Shown here: positions 7,998-14,901 of the stretch, piece by piece | Layout of the letters: every line of letters begins with the position of its first letter | Position numbering within the stretch: the stretch's first letter is position 1 | Source: Chloracidobacterium sp. UBA3360 | Lineage (GTDB): Bacteria > Acidobacteriota > Blastocatellia > Pyrinomonadales > Pyrinomonadaceae | Direction: 5' to 3' | Length of the DNA: 26,987 nt | Assembly (NCBI GenBank): GCA_002360555.1 | Contig: DEQS01000014.1 | Location: 1 to 26,987, forward strand | Translations under genes and position numbers: made by a program | Notes under the pieces: generated by a model | Databases searched by the model: none | What the model saw: only the letters and a program-made list of their open reading frames with translations | Told to the model about the DNA's origin: nothing

Positions 7998-8507
7998 TTA
8001 GTTGCTGAGCGGTGTTCCTGATGTGATCGTTGCCTGCGTGTAGGCGGTTGCCAAGCTGGCTGCGGTTGCATCAGCAACCAAGACGCCTTCTGTAGCGATA
8101 CCGAATTTACGAGCACCCGTCTGGGTTACACCAGTCGTGGTCGTCGGGTTAGCCGAGAAGAAGAACGTTGCAGGAAGTGTGGTTGACGAAGCCGTGCGGC
8201 CGCCGACAAAAACATATCCGCTCTTGGTGCCCGAAGCAAGAACTGAGTCGACCAGACCCGGTGTTCCGAGAGCTGTCAAGCCTGTTCCATCAGCAGCACC
8301 TGTTGCACCGGCATAGTTGCCACCGCCGTAGGTCGAAGCATAGGTCATCTGAGCACCGTGCAGCGTACGCATAGCCGAGATGGCTGATCCTTCGTTAGCC
8401 GACCGACGTGCGGCAAGCAGATTCGGGATCGCAATAGCAGCGATGATACCGATGATGACAACAACGATAAGAAGTTCGATAAGCGAGAAACCTTTTTGAT
8501 TTTTCAT
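7998..8507 (-). CDS. pilA: Type IV pilin, promoter-proximal copy (PilA-like)
   Basis: 169 residues from the ATG at 8507; the longer open frame to 8696 is non-coding leader. The leader is MKNQKG, then the cleavage site G6|F7, Glu at mature position 5, and the transmembrane and polymerisation helix (FSLIELLIVVVIIG...). The C-terminal head (about 70-169) includes SGYVFVGGR and FFFSANPTTTTGV and contains no cysteine. By family knowledge the prepilin is cut and N-methylated by PilD and polymerised into a type IV pilus. AGGAG lies at 8522-8526, 14 bases before the ATG, a little far. Expression is very likely from the sigma-54 promoter at 8574-8589 under the PilR-like activator encoded just upstream. 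A GspG-like pseudopilin is the alternative, but the locus context favours a pilus subunit. Confidence 0.94.
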   Translation of the reverse strand: MKNQKGFSLIELLIVVVIIGIIAAIAIPNLLAARRSANEGSAISAMRTLHGAQMTYASTYGGGNYAGATGAADGTGLTALGTPGLVDSVLASGTKSGYVFVGGRTASSTTLPATFFFSANPTTTTGVTQTGARKFGIATEGVLVADATAASLATAYTQATITSGTPLSN

Positions 8508-8573
8508 GTGTAGTTCACAATCTCCTAAATTTTTTGAAATAACTTTGTACCTTTCCCAGGCCGCAGTCTCTAT

Positions 8574-8589
8574 TACAAGCGGCGTGCCA
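8574..8589 (-). promoter_or_regulatory. Sigma-54 promoter of the first pilin gene
   Basis: On the minus strand the sequence reads TGGCACGCCGCTTGTA, which matches the sigma-54 (-24/-12) consensus TGGCACG-N4-TTGCA at every fixed position except GC to GT at -12, with exact spacing. The expected start is near 8564, giving a leader of about 57 bases that contains the AGGAG. It is 67 bp from the pilin ATG and downstream of a gene for a sigma-54 activator, as expected for a PilR target. Confidence 0.82.
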
Positions 8590-8719
8590 TTCGGGATTTT
8601 CGTACTCAATAAAGTTGTAAATTGCTGTAAACACAGGAGATGGCGTTGTAAGGGGCTTTGTGGTTGGGCGAACCAAATATGTGAGTAGCAGGCCAAATAA
8701 CAGTTTTTTGTTAGTTTCT

Positions 8720-8738
8720 AATGACAAAAAATGTCATT
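8720..8738. promoter_or_regulatory. Inverted repeat, candidate PilR upstream activator site
   Basis: AATGACA-N5-TGTCATT is a perfect 7-bp dyad about 130 bp upstream of the sigma-54 -24 element, a normal distance for an enhancer bound by an NtrC-class activator. The TGTC half fits what is known of PilR-bound DNA in Pseudomonas. It also lies 36 bp after the pilR stop and could act as a weak terminator hairpin, though its Ts sit in the loop. Confidence 0.5.
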
Positions 8739-8773
8739 GATGGCGGGCTTTGTATGCTATTTGGCTAAAACGA

Positions 8774-10168
8774 TCAGTCCGAGCTGCGCATTTGAGCTGA
8801 GAGCGACCGGATGTTATGTTTGTCGAGCAAATGCCGCAGCGAACGCACAGGCATCTGTAACAGATCGGCCGCTTTCGTTTGGTTGCCGCCTGATTGGCGC
8901 AGAGCTTCGACGACATAGGTCTTTTCTAAGTTATCGAGATGCGTCGTGAGATTGATGCCGGTATCCGGCAGGTCGAACTCAGCTTTTATCCGCTGTGGGT
9001 TGTAATTAGAGATATGGTCCGGCAACTGCTCGGCCTGTATCTCGCTTGAGCGTTCGAGAGCTACCGCACGTTCGATCGTATGTTCTAGCTCGCGGACGTT
9101 GCCGTGCCATGCGTAACTCTCGAGCATTTGGGCTACTTTCGGCGAAATGGTCAGATCTTTGCCGGTCTGATCGCAAAACTTTTTAAGAAAATACGCGATC
9201 AGCTCAGGGATGTCTTCGGGTTTATCGCGAAGCGGCGGCAGTTCGATAGGGATCACCGAAATACGATAGAACAGGTCCTCGCGAAACGTGCCGTCTTCGG
9301 TCATTTGTTTTAGGTCGCGGTTTGTCGCCGCAATGACGCGAGCGTCGATCGTAAGCTCATCGTGGGCACCGACAGGCCGTACACGGCGTTCTTGCAACAC
9401 TCGGAGGAGCTTGACCTGCATCGCCGGAGACATCTCGCCGATCTCATCCAGAAAGATAGTTCCACCATTCGCGGCCTCAAACAGACCCTTTCGGTTTGCG
9501 TTTGCACCGGTAAAGGCACCTTTTATATAACCGAACAGCTCTGATTCGAGCAGGGTTTCTGTAAATGCACCGCAATTGATCGAAATAAAGGGTTTTTCGG
9601 CCCGCGGGCTGAGGTCGTGGATCGCGCGAGCGACTAATTCTTTTCCGGTTCCGCTTTCGCCCGTTATGAGAACGGTCGATTGTACCTCGGCGACCGTTTC
9701 GATCATTTGATAGATCGCCGTCATTTTTGATGACGAGCCGACGATGTTTTTGATACTGCCGCGATCACGCTGGGCACGTTTGAAAGCTCTGTTCTCATCG
9801 ATGAGAGCTTGTTTTTCAAGCGTCTTGCGGACAATGAGCTTTAATTCCTCAACGTCGAAAGGCTTTTGAATAAAATCGTCAGCTCCGAGTTTGAAAGCTT
9901 CGCGGGCCGTTTCGACAGAGGCAAACGCTGTCATCAGGATAACGCCGAGGTCAGGAGATGTCTCGCGCACGGCCCGCAGCATCTCGATGCCGTCCATGTC
10001 AGGCATCTTGACGTCGGAGATAATAATATCGGCGGGTTCAGCCCGTAGGGCTTCGAGGGCCTGACGGCCGTTCATCGCCGTGCGGATATAATTACCTTGT
10101 TCCTCAAATACGAGACTCAAGAGTTGTCGATAACTTTGCTCGTCGTCAACGATCAGTATATTTGCCAT
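8774..10168 (-). CDS. pilR: Sigma-54-dependent response regulator, PilR-like (NtrC family)
   Basis: 464 residues in three domains. The receiver (1-118) has acidic D8/D9, phospho-acceptor D52 and K102. The AAA+ sigma-54 activation domain (about 140-375) has Walker A GESGTGKE (170-177), the sigma-54 contact loop GAFTGA (217-222) and Walker B IFLDEI (238-243). The C-terminal Fis-type helix-turn-helix (about 420-460) includes NQTKAADLLQMPVRSLRHLL. All residues needed for ATP-driven opening of sigma-54 promoters are present. Its partner kinase is encoded 96 bp upstream, and the target pilin promoter is about 185 bp downstream of its stop. The PilR name rests on this context; the domain layout alone would also fit NtrC, ZraR or AtoC. 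The ATG at 10168 lacks a clear Shine-Dalgarno. Confidence 0.9.
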   Translation of the reverse strand: MANILIVDDEQSYRQLLSLVFEEQGNYIRTAMNGRQALEALRAEPADIIISDVKMPDMDGIEMLRAVRETSPDLGVILMTAFASVETAREAFKLGADDFIQKPFDVEELKLIVRKTLEKQALIDENRAFKRAQRDRGSIKNIVGSSSKMTAIYQMIETVAEVQSTVLITGESGTGKELVARAIHDLSPRAEKPFISINCGAFTETLLESELFGYIKGAFTGANANRKGLFEAANGGTIFLDEIGEMSPAMQVKLLRVLQERRVRPVGAHDELTIDARVIAATNRDLKQMTEDGTFREDLFYRISVIPIELPPLRDKPEDIPELIAYFLKKFCDQTGKDLTISPKVAQMLESYAWHGNVRELEHTIERAVALERSSEIQAEQLPDHISNYNPQRIKAEFDLPDTGINLTTHLDNLEKTYVVEALRQSGGNQTKAADLLQMPVRSLRHLLDKHNIRSLSAQMRSSD

Positions 10169-10222
10169 TTAAGATGTCTGGTCGGCTAAAAAAAGGTCGA
10201 GGAACGCGTTTGCCACCTCTTT

Positions 10223-10252
10223 GTTATATTTTCACAGAATTGAGCCCGTCAA
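10223..10252 (-). promoter_or_regulatory. Sigma-70-type promoter candidate for pilR, with overlapping dyad
   Basis: The minus strand has TTGACG (10252-10247), an 18-base spacer and TATAAC (10228-10223), each one base off the -35/-10 consensus, 55 bp before the pilR ATG. The -35 overlaps a perfect dyad GAATTGA-N5-TCAATTC (10237-10255), which could be an operator or a hairpin ending the pilS message. pilR may thus be transcribed separately from pilS. Confidence 0.55.
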
Positions 10253-10264
10253 TTCAAGCTGTAT

Positions 10265-12004
10265 TTATTGTTCGTCATCGGATACTTTCAAAAACTGCTT
10301 TAATTTAGTCGGCCTTTCGACCTCAATATTCGGGTCTGATGCCGTACGCCGGTTGTCTTTCGGCAGTTCGACGGTGATGGTCGTGCCTTTACCCTCAAGG
10401 CTGCGAACGTTGATCGCACCATTATGATCTTTGACGATCTGATAGACGATCGAAAGTCCAAGCCCGGTGCCGCCCGATGTTGAGTTTGAGAACGGTTCGA
10501 AAAGCTGTTCGACCTGTTCCCGGGACATTCCTTTGCCTGTATCCTCAAAAATGATCCGGATGCGGTTATTTGGAATGGACGATAGGCTGACGCTAAGTTC
10601 ACCGCCGTCGGGCATTGCCTGGATCGCGTTGCGGGCGAGATTCCAAAAGATCTGTTTTAATTGGGCTGAATCTGCCGAGATGATAATCGGATTCGTACCA
10701 ATATCGTCTTTTAATATATGGTTTTCTTGAACGTCAGGGCTGTGTTTGAGCAGCGTCAGCGTATCTTTTATTGCCTCCGCGACATCCGTCTCAGCAAAAT
10801 CAACCGCTGCGGGCCGCGCGTAGCTCAAAAAGTTAGTAATTATGCTGTTCAATCGATCCGATTCTTTAAGGACAATATCCATTAGGCCTATTTGCACCGG
10901 GGTGCGATCGGTATTTGATTCAAGCACCTGTATCGCACCACGCATCGCCCCGAGCGGATTGCGGATCTCGTGAGCCAGCCCGGCCGCCACACGCCCGACT
11001 GCGGCAAGACGGTCTTTGCGTCTGACACTTTCTTCCATCGAACGGATCTCTGTTAGATCCTGAAAGGTGATGATCAGCCCGGAAGCTTCGTTTTCCTCAC
11101 TAAATAGAAGCGAAACGCTAAATCCAATTCGAACCGCAAAGCCCTCAGGCGTAAGCAGATCTGTTTCAAATCGCGGCAATTGCTCACCGTTACCAGCTGC
11201 CGACAACGATAGATCGGTTTGCTCATGAATATCACCAAAGATCGTGCTGATCGGCTTTCCTTGCAGTTCATCGAGCCGGTAACCGGTTATCTCGGTCGCT
11301 GCGGCGTTAAATGTGTAGATATTGCCGTCCAGATCCGTCGTTACGAGACCGGAGCGGATCGACTCGACTATGCGTTCGTGAACGACGCGAAGATTGGCGA
11401 GTGTTTTGGCGGTTTCGGCAAGCTCTTCGCCAGACGAATGCCGGTCTGATAGTTTTGACGCAAGCAAACCCACGACCAGCAATGCGACGATATGAAAACT
11501 GACTATCTGCACGGCTTTTCCCGCCGTTTGTGCCGTGCCATAGCTGTCGATCACTCCGCTGCCGGTCAGAACCGACATTGATACCAGTAAAAATGCACAC
11601 ACGACTGCGATGAAAATTGTGGACAGCGGCCGCATAAAAAAGCTCGCGACGCTTATCATTACAATGTAGAGCGTTATGTACGGGGATGAAAGATCACCCG
11701 TTCTCCAAACCAGCCATGTAATGAGCAGGGAGTCGAGAAAGAATTGTGACCGTATCTGCCACGCATAATTATTACTGAGGCGTAAAATAAAGAAATACGC
11801 GATCGTCAGGCCGACGGATATCAAAAAGACGAGGAAAAGCCCCTGCGGAAAGTTTTCAAAGGATAACCGCAAGGTGCCGCTGGACCACATCCAACTTGTT
11901 ACCAGCAGCAGAAAGATAACCATCAAACGCCCGATTATCAGCGTTTGAATGCGTTGCATCTGCCGGGAATTGGCTGGCGGCTCCTTTTCGTCTAAACTGG
12001 GCAT
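10265..12004 (-). CDS. pilS: Membrane sensor histidine kinase, PilS-like
   Basis: 579 residues. The N-terminal membrane part has six segments (about 21-40, 53-75, 86-100, 109-125, 128-147, 165-184) with very short outside loops, as in PilS kinases, which sense events in the membrane rather than a periplasmic ligand. A PAS domain follows (about 205-320: GLVTTDLDGNIYTFN, TGYRLDELQGK), then the dimerisation/phospho-acceptor helix with H345 in AHEIRNPLGAMRG, and an ATPase domain with the N-box at 455-459, DTGKG (488-492) and GGTGLGLSIV (511-520). Each motif is intact. By family knowledge it phosphorylates the adjacent PilR to drive pilin transcription and, in Pseudomonas, senses pilin in the inner membrane. 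Its ATG is only 20 bp from the divergent cupin ATG, so the two promoters must overlap the opposite gene's 5' region. Confidence 0.9.
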   Translation of the reverse strand: MPSLDEKEPPANSRQMQRIQTLIIGRLMVIFLLLVTSWMWSSGTLRLSFENFPQGLFLVFLISVGLTIAYFFILRLSNNYAWQIRSQFFLDSLLITWLVWRTGDLSSPYITLYIVMISVASFFMRPLSTIFIAVVCAFLLVSMSVLTGSGVIDSYGTAQTAGKAVQIVSFHIVALLVVGLLASKLSDRHSSGEELAETAKTLANLRVVHERIVESIRSGLVTTDLDGNIYTFNAAATEITGYRLDELQGKPISTIFGDIHEQTDLSLSAAGNGEQLPRFETDLLTPEGFAVRIGFSVSLLFSEENEASGLIITFQDLTEIRSMEESVRRKDRLAAVGRVAAGLAHEIRNPLGAMRGAIQVLESNTDRTPVQIGLMDIVLKESDRLNSIITNFLSYARPAAVDFAETDVAEAIKDTLTLLKHSPDVQENHILKDDIGTNPIIISADSAQLKQIFWNLARNAIQAMPDGGELSVSLSSIPNNRIRIIFEDTGKGMSREQVEQLFEPFSNSTSGGTGLGLSIVYQIVKDHNGAINVRSLEGKGTTITVELPKDNRRTASDPNIEVERPTKLKQFLKVSDDEQ

Positions 12005-12024
12005 ATTCTGCGGAGGTCTCGAAT

Positions 12025-12399
12025 ATGGAAACTAATAACGTTCAAAACAACTCGCCCCTGTTCGACACCCGTCCCTGGGGCAGTTTCACCGTCTTGGACG
12101 AAGGCGAAAATTACAAAGTAAAGAGGATCGAGGTTCTACCGGAGAAACGTCTGAGTTATCAGCAACATTCACGCCGGGCAGAACATTGGTACGTCGTTTC
12201 CGGCACTGCTAAAGTAACATTAAACGGCGTTGAAAAACTAGTCAATACAGGCGAAGCCATTGACATACCGACCGAAATTGCCCACCGAGTAGAAAACCCT
12301 CACGCTGACGAATTGCTCGTCTTTATCGAGACGCAGACCGGCGATTATTTTGGTGAGGATGATATTGTGCGGCTGGACGATGATTTCGGACGGAGTTAG
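12025..12399 (+). CDS. Stand-alone cupin of the type II phosphomannose isomerase family
   Basis: 124 residues. The sequence from RPWGSF (16-21) to the end matches the C-terminal cupin of bifunctional mannose-1-phosphate guanylyltransferase/phosphomannose isomerase (ManC): SYQQHSRRAEHWYVVSGTA with Gln47, His48, Glu53 and His54, a second His at 87, and the family ending G-E-D-D-I-V-R-L-x-D-D-F-G-R. The nucleotidyltransferase half of ManC is missing, and nothing upstream supplies it. It probably interconverts mannose-6-phosphate and fructose-6-phosphate for surface sugars, or acts in regulation. GGAGG lies 8 bases before the ATG. It is divergent from pilS (20 bp between start codons) and convergent with gmhB (9 bp between stops). 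Confidence 0.88.
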   Translation: METNNVQNNSPLFDTRPWGSFTVLDEGENYKVKRIEVLPEKRLSYQQHSRRAEHWYVVSGTAKVTLNGVEKLVNTGEAIDIPTEIAHRVENPHADELLVFIETQTGDYFGEDDIVRLDDDFGRS

Positions 12400-12408
12400 T
12401 GGGATCAG

Positions 12409-12954
12409 CTAGATCGACCCGTTTGATTTTGTACTAAGAATGCTTTTTACAGCATCGTGGAGATCGGTTGAAATAAGCGTAGGTTGGATTTCAAACGTTG
12501 CTTGATGTTCTGCCCCGTAACCTGTTAAAACTAAAGCGGTTAACATGTTTCCAATGATTCCCGTCTCGACATCTATCTTCTTATCACCAACCATCCAAGA
12601 CCTTTCAAGATCGATATCAAAATTTGCTAGAGCAGACTCGATCATCCCTAAACCAGGCTTTCGGCATTCGCAACCTCCATCAGGCAAATGCGGGCAAAAA
12701 TAAAAGGCGTCGATAGCATTATCGAGCTCGACCTGTATTTGGGCGTGGATGGCGTGCATATCGTCCTCAGTGTAGATCCCGCGGCCGATGCCGGACTGGT
12801 TTGTGACGACGATCACGAGATAACCACTGTCTTTGAGCAGTCTTACCGCATCTGCGGTGAATGGAAAAAGCCGCAGATCCTCAACGCGCGACAAAAAATT
12901 GACCTCTTCGATCAATGTTCCGTCGCGGTCGAGAAATACGGCCGGTCTTTTCAT
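12409..12954 (-). CDS. gmhB: D-glycero-D-manno-heptose 1,7-bisphosphate 7-phosphatase
   Basis: 181 residues, the normal length of GmhB, a HAD-superfamily enzyme that removes the 7-phosphate in ADP-heptose (LPS inner core) synthesis. HAD motif I is D9-R-D11-G-T with nucleophile D9 and acid/base D11, motif II is TNQSG (51-55), motif III Lys99 and motif IV VGDKKIDVETG with D124 and D128. The zinc loop C87-P-H89 ... C95-E-C97 separates GmhB from ordinary HAD phosphatases; the related HisB N-domain also has it, but no histidine genes are near. It lies 13 bp after the heptosyltransferase gene as the last gene of the channel-SDR-waaF-gmhB unit. Confidence 0.93.
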   Translation of the reverse strand: MKRPAVFLDRDGTLIEEVNFLSRVEDLRLFPFTADAVRLLKDSGYLVIVVTNQSGIGRGIYTEDDMHAIHAQIQVELDNAIDAFYFCPHLPDGGCECRKPGLGMIESALANFDIDLERSWMVGDKKIDVETGIIGNMLTALVLTGYGAEHQATFEIQPTLISTDLHDAVKSILSTKSNGSI

Positions 12955-12967
12955 AAATAGAGTGGTA

Positions 12968-14059
12968 TCAACTTATTACAGGCAAAACCTCATCTTCTAT
13001 ATCATCATAAACATCGTCGAAAATAGGAGGGAACAGCTTATTTTTTGCCGCCTCAAAAACCTCTTCGACCGAGATCTGCGTCATGCAGCGATGATCTATC
13101 GGGCAATCGCGGAGCATACACGGCGAGCATTCGACCGCTTTTCTTATTGTCTCAGCATTTTGAGCAAAAGGCCGCGTTGTTTCGGGGTTTGTCGGGCCAA
13201 ATATGGTAATCGTGTCCGTTCCGACCGCCGGAGCAACGTGTGCGAGCCCCATATCATTAGAAATAAGCAGATCGGCAACACTCAAAATAGCGACCGCCTC
13301 ACCAAGATCGGTCTTTCCGCTCAGGTTTATTAGCGGTTTTGACGAAAGTCCAACGACTGCTGCCGCGATATCTGCCTCATCCGGCGACCCGGCAAGAATA
13401 ACATTAACGTCCAAATCTGAAATAAGTTTGTCGGCAAGCTGAGCATAACGCTCGGCGGGCCAACGTTTTGCCCGCGAGTTGGTCGATCCGACGCCTAGAG
13501 CGACAGTCTTTTTTGAAAGGTCGACACCTGCGGCCATTAATAAGGAGCGTGCCGCAAATATACGCTCTTCGGACACGTTGATAGCTGTATCGGGGATTGC
13601 ATTGACAACAGTTTCGCGTCCGAGAACGCGGCGTTCGACTTCGCCGATCAGATTCAGATAGTAAAAAACCTCGTGACGGCGGTTTTTCCACTCGGGGACG
13701 GCGATCGGATCAGTCAGTAACAGCCCGCGAATATCTTTGTTATAGCCGATGCGGCGAGGGATTCGCGACAAAAATGATGTAATTGCAGCTTCAAACGAAT
13801 TTGGCAGCAATATCGCTAGTTCAAAACCGTCATCCATTAAAAACTGTGAATTATCATAGACATCCTTTATCGCCCATCGGTGCTTGTCAAAAGTGACCAA
13901 TTCGTCAATAAAATCAGCATCGCGAAAGAGCCCGTCCGCCCACGAACGCGTGTGCAGCGTGATGTGCGAATCGGGAAATATCCGCCGCAGCTCGCGCAAA
14001 GCGGGCACTGACATTACCGCGTCGCCGATCCAGTTTGTACCGCGTACAATTATTTTCAT
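12968..14059 (-). CDS. waaF: Lipopolysaccharide heptosyltransferase (WaaF-like, GT family 9)
   Basis: 363 residues. It begins with the GT9 loop R-G-T-N-W-I-G-D-A-V-M-S-V-P (6-19), where Asp13 is the expected catalytic base. The second half is the donor-binding domain: VALGVGSTNSRAKRWP, ILAGSPDE, LISNDMGLAHVA and ITIFGPTNPETTRPF. The Cys-rich patch CSPCMLRDCPIDHRCM near the end is usual for heptosyltransferase II. The enzyme transfers L,D-heptose from ADP-heptose to the inner core on the cytoplasmic face. I chose the ATG at 14059, which overlaps the SDR stop (TGATG); a TTG one codon earlier is weaker. Donor synthesis is represented downstream by gmhB. Confidence 0.92.
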   Translation of the reverse strand: MKIIVRGTNWIGDAVMSVPALRELRRIFPDSHITLHTRSWADGLFRDADFIDELVTFDKHRWAIKDVYDNSQFLMDDGFELAILLPNSFEAAITSFLSRIPRRIGYNKDIRGLLLTDPIAVPEWKNRRHEVFYYLNLIGEVERRVLGRETVVNAIPDTAINVSEERIFAARSLLMAAGVDLSKKTVALGVGSTNSRAKRWPAERYAQLADKLISDLDVNVILAGSPDEADIAAAVVGLSSKPLINLSGKTDLGEAVAILSVADLLISNDMGLAHVAPAVGTDTITIFGPTNPETTRPFAQNAETIRKAVECSPCMLRDCPIDHRCMTQISVEEVFEAAKNKLFPPIFDDVYDDIEDEVLPVIS

Positions 14060-14901
14060 CAAAAAAGTGACTTTAATCCTTCGTCTAGGCGGATCTTTGG
14101 TGACCAGTCGAGTTCTTGTGTGACGAGGCTTAGGTCCGTCACATAATTCATCGGTGCGGGGGCTGGGATGTCGGCGTCTTCGTCGATGATCGCTTGATAG
14201 CCTGATACCTCTTCGAGTTTTGCGACCGTCTCGCGTAAAGTCAGGGCATTTCGCGGTCCGCCGCCGAGATTGTATAGGCCGTGGCGGATTATCGAATCGG
14301 CAAATGCCTTACACGCGCTGGCCAGATCATCAACATGCAGCAGATCCCGCGTCGGCATGCCTTTTGCGGGCAGGGCGAGCGGTTCGCCTTTGTTTATTGC
14401 ATCAACATAATGTCCGACAAAATTTGACACGTTGCCGTCGCTCGCGGGGGCATATATGGTCGAGAGTCGAAAAATACACGATCGATAGCCGCGTTTGTTG
14501 GCGTAATACTCGACGTATCGTTCGGCAACGAGCTTTGACCACTCAAGGGCGGATTGGCCGGAGTACGTTGTCGGACAGGTTTCCGGCACGGTCGCGTAAT
14601 TATCCGCAAAGCGGCCATAGACATCTTTGGTCGAGGCAAAGATAAAAACGGCGTTTTGTTTCACCTCACGCAACAGATTGACCGTACCCTCAACGTTTGT
14701 GCGAAAAACGCTCTCGGCGTTGTCGGGTGATTTATCGAGTTCGGCGGCGAGATGGATGATGACGTCATATTCACCGGCCATCTTTGCATCCTGGACATTC
14801 AAAATATCGAGGCCCGAACGACGCGACAGGTCATCGGCGTCAAAAAAACGCCGGATGTGCGTGCCGAGAAATCCGCTACCGCCTGTTACCAAGACTTTCA
14901 T
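14059..14901 (-). CDS. NAD-dependent epimerase/dehydratase-like (extended SDR) protein lacking the catalytic Tyr
   Basis: 280 residues, a little short for the family (about 300-340). The Rossmann motif T-G-G-S-G-F-L-G (6-13), Asp of the adenine-ribose site in LDIL (32), HLAAE (50-54) and FASTKDVYG with S90/T91 fit an extended SDR. The active site normally reads YxxxK, but here it reads L119-E-W-S-K123: the Lys is present and the Tyr position is Leu. The nearest Tyr is 113. Either Tyr113 or another residue takes over, or the protein has become a binding or regulatory protein. It could have been ADP-heptose 6-epimerase (HldD) or another sugar-nucleotide enzyme by position. The start overlaps the channel stop (TAATG) and its stop overlaps the waaF start, so the unit is translationally coupled. 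Confidence 0.87.
   Translation of the reverse strand: MKVLVTGGSGFLGTHIRRFFDADDLSRRSGLDILNVQDAKMAGEYDVIIHLAAELDKSPDNAESVFRTNVEGTVNLLREVKQNAVFIFASTKDVYGRFADNYATVPETCPTTYSGQSALEWSKLVAERYVEYYANKRGYRSCIFRLSTIYAPASDGNVSNFVGHYVDAINKGEPLALPAKGMPTRDLLHVDDLASACKAFADSIIRHGLYNLGGGPRNALTLRETVAKLEEVSGYQAIIDEDADIPAPAPMNYVTDLSLVTQELDWSPKIRLDEGLKSLF

Noticed and set aside
7320..8507. Pilin duplication as an assembly artefact
   Set aside because: The proteins differ throughout the head domains, and the flanking DNA and hairpins differ, so they are genuine paralogues.
8508..8696. N-terminal extension of the first pilin to 8696
   Set aside because: It would place 63 non-pilin residues before the short leader and cover the sigma-54 promoter; prepilin leaders are short here.
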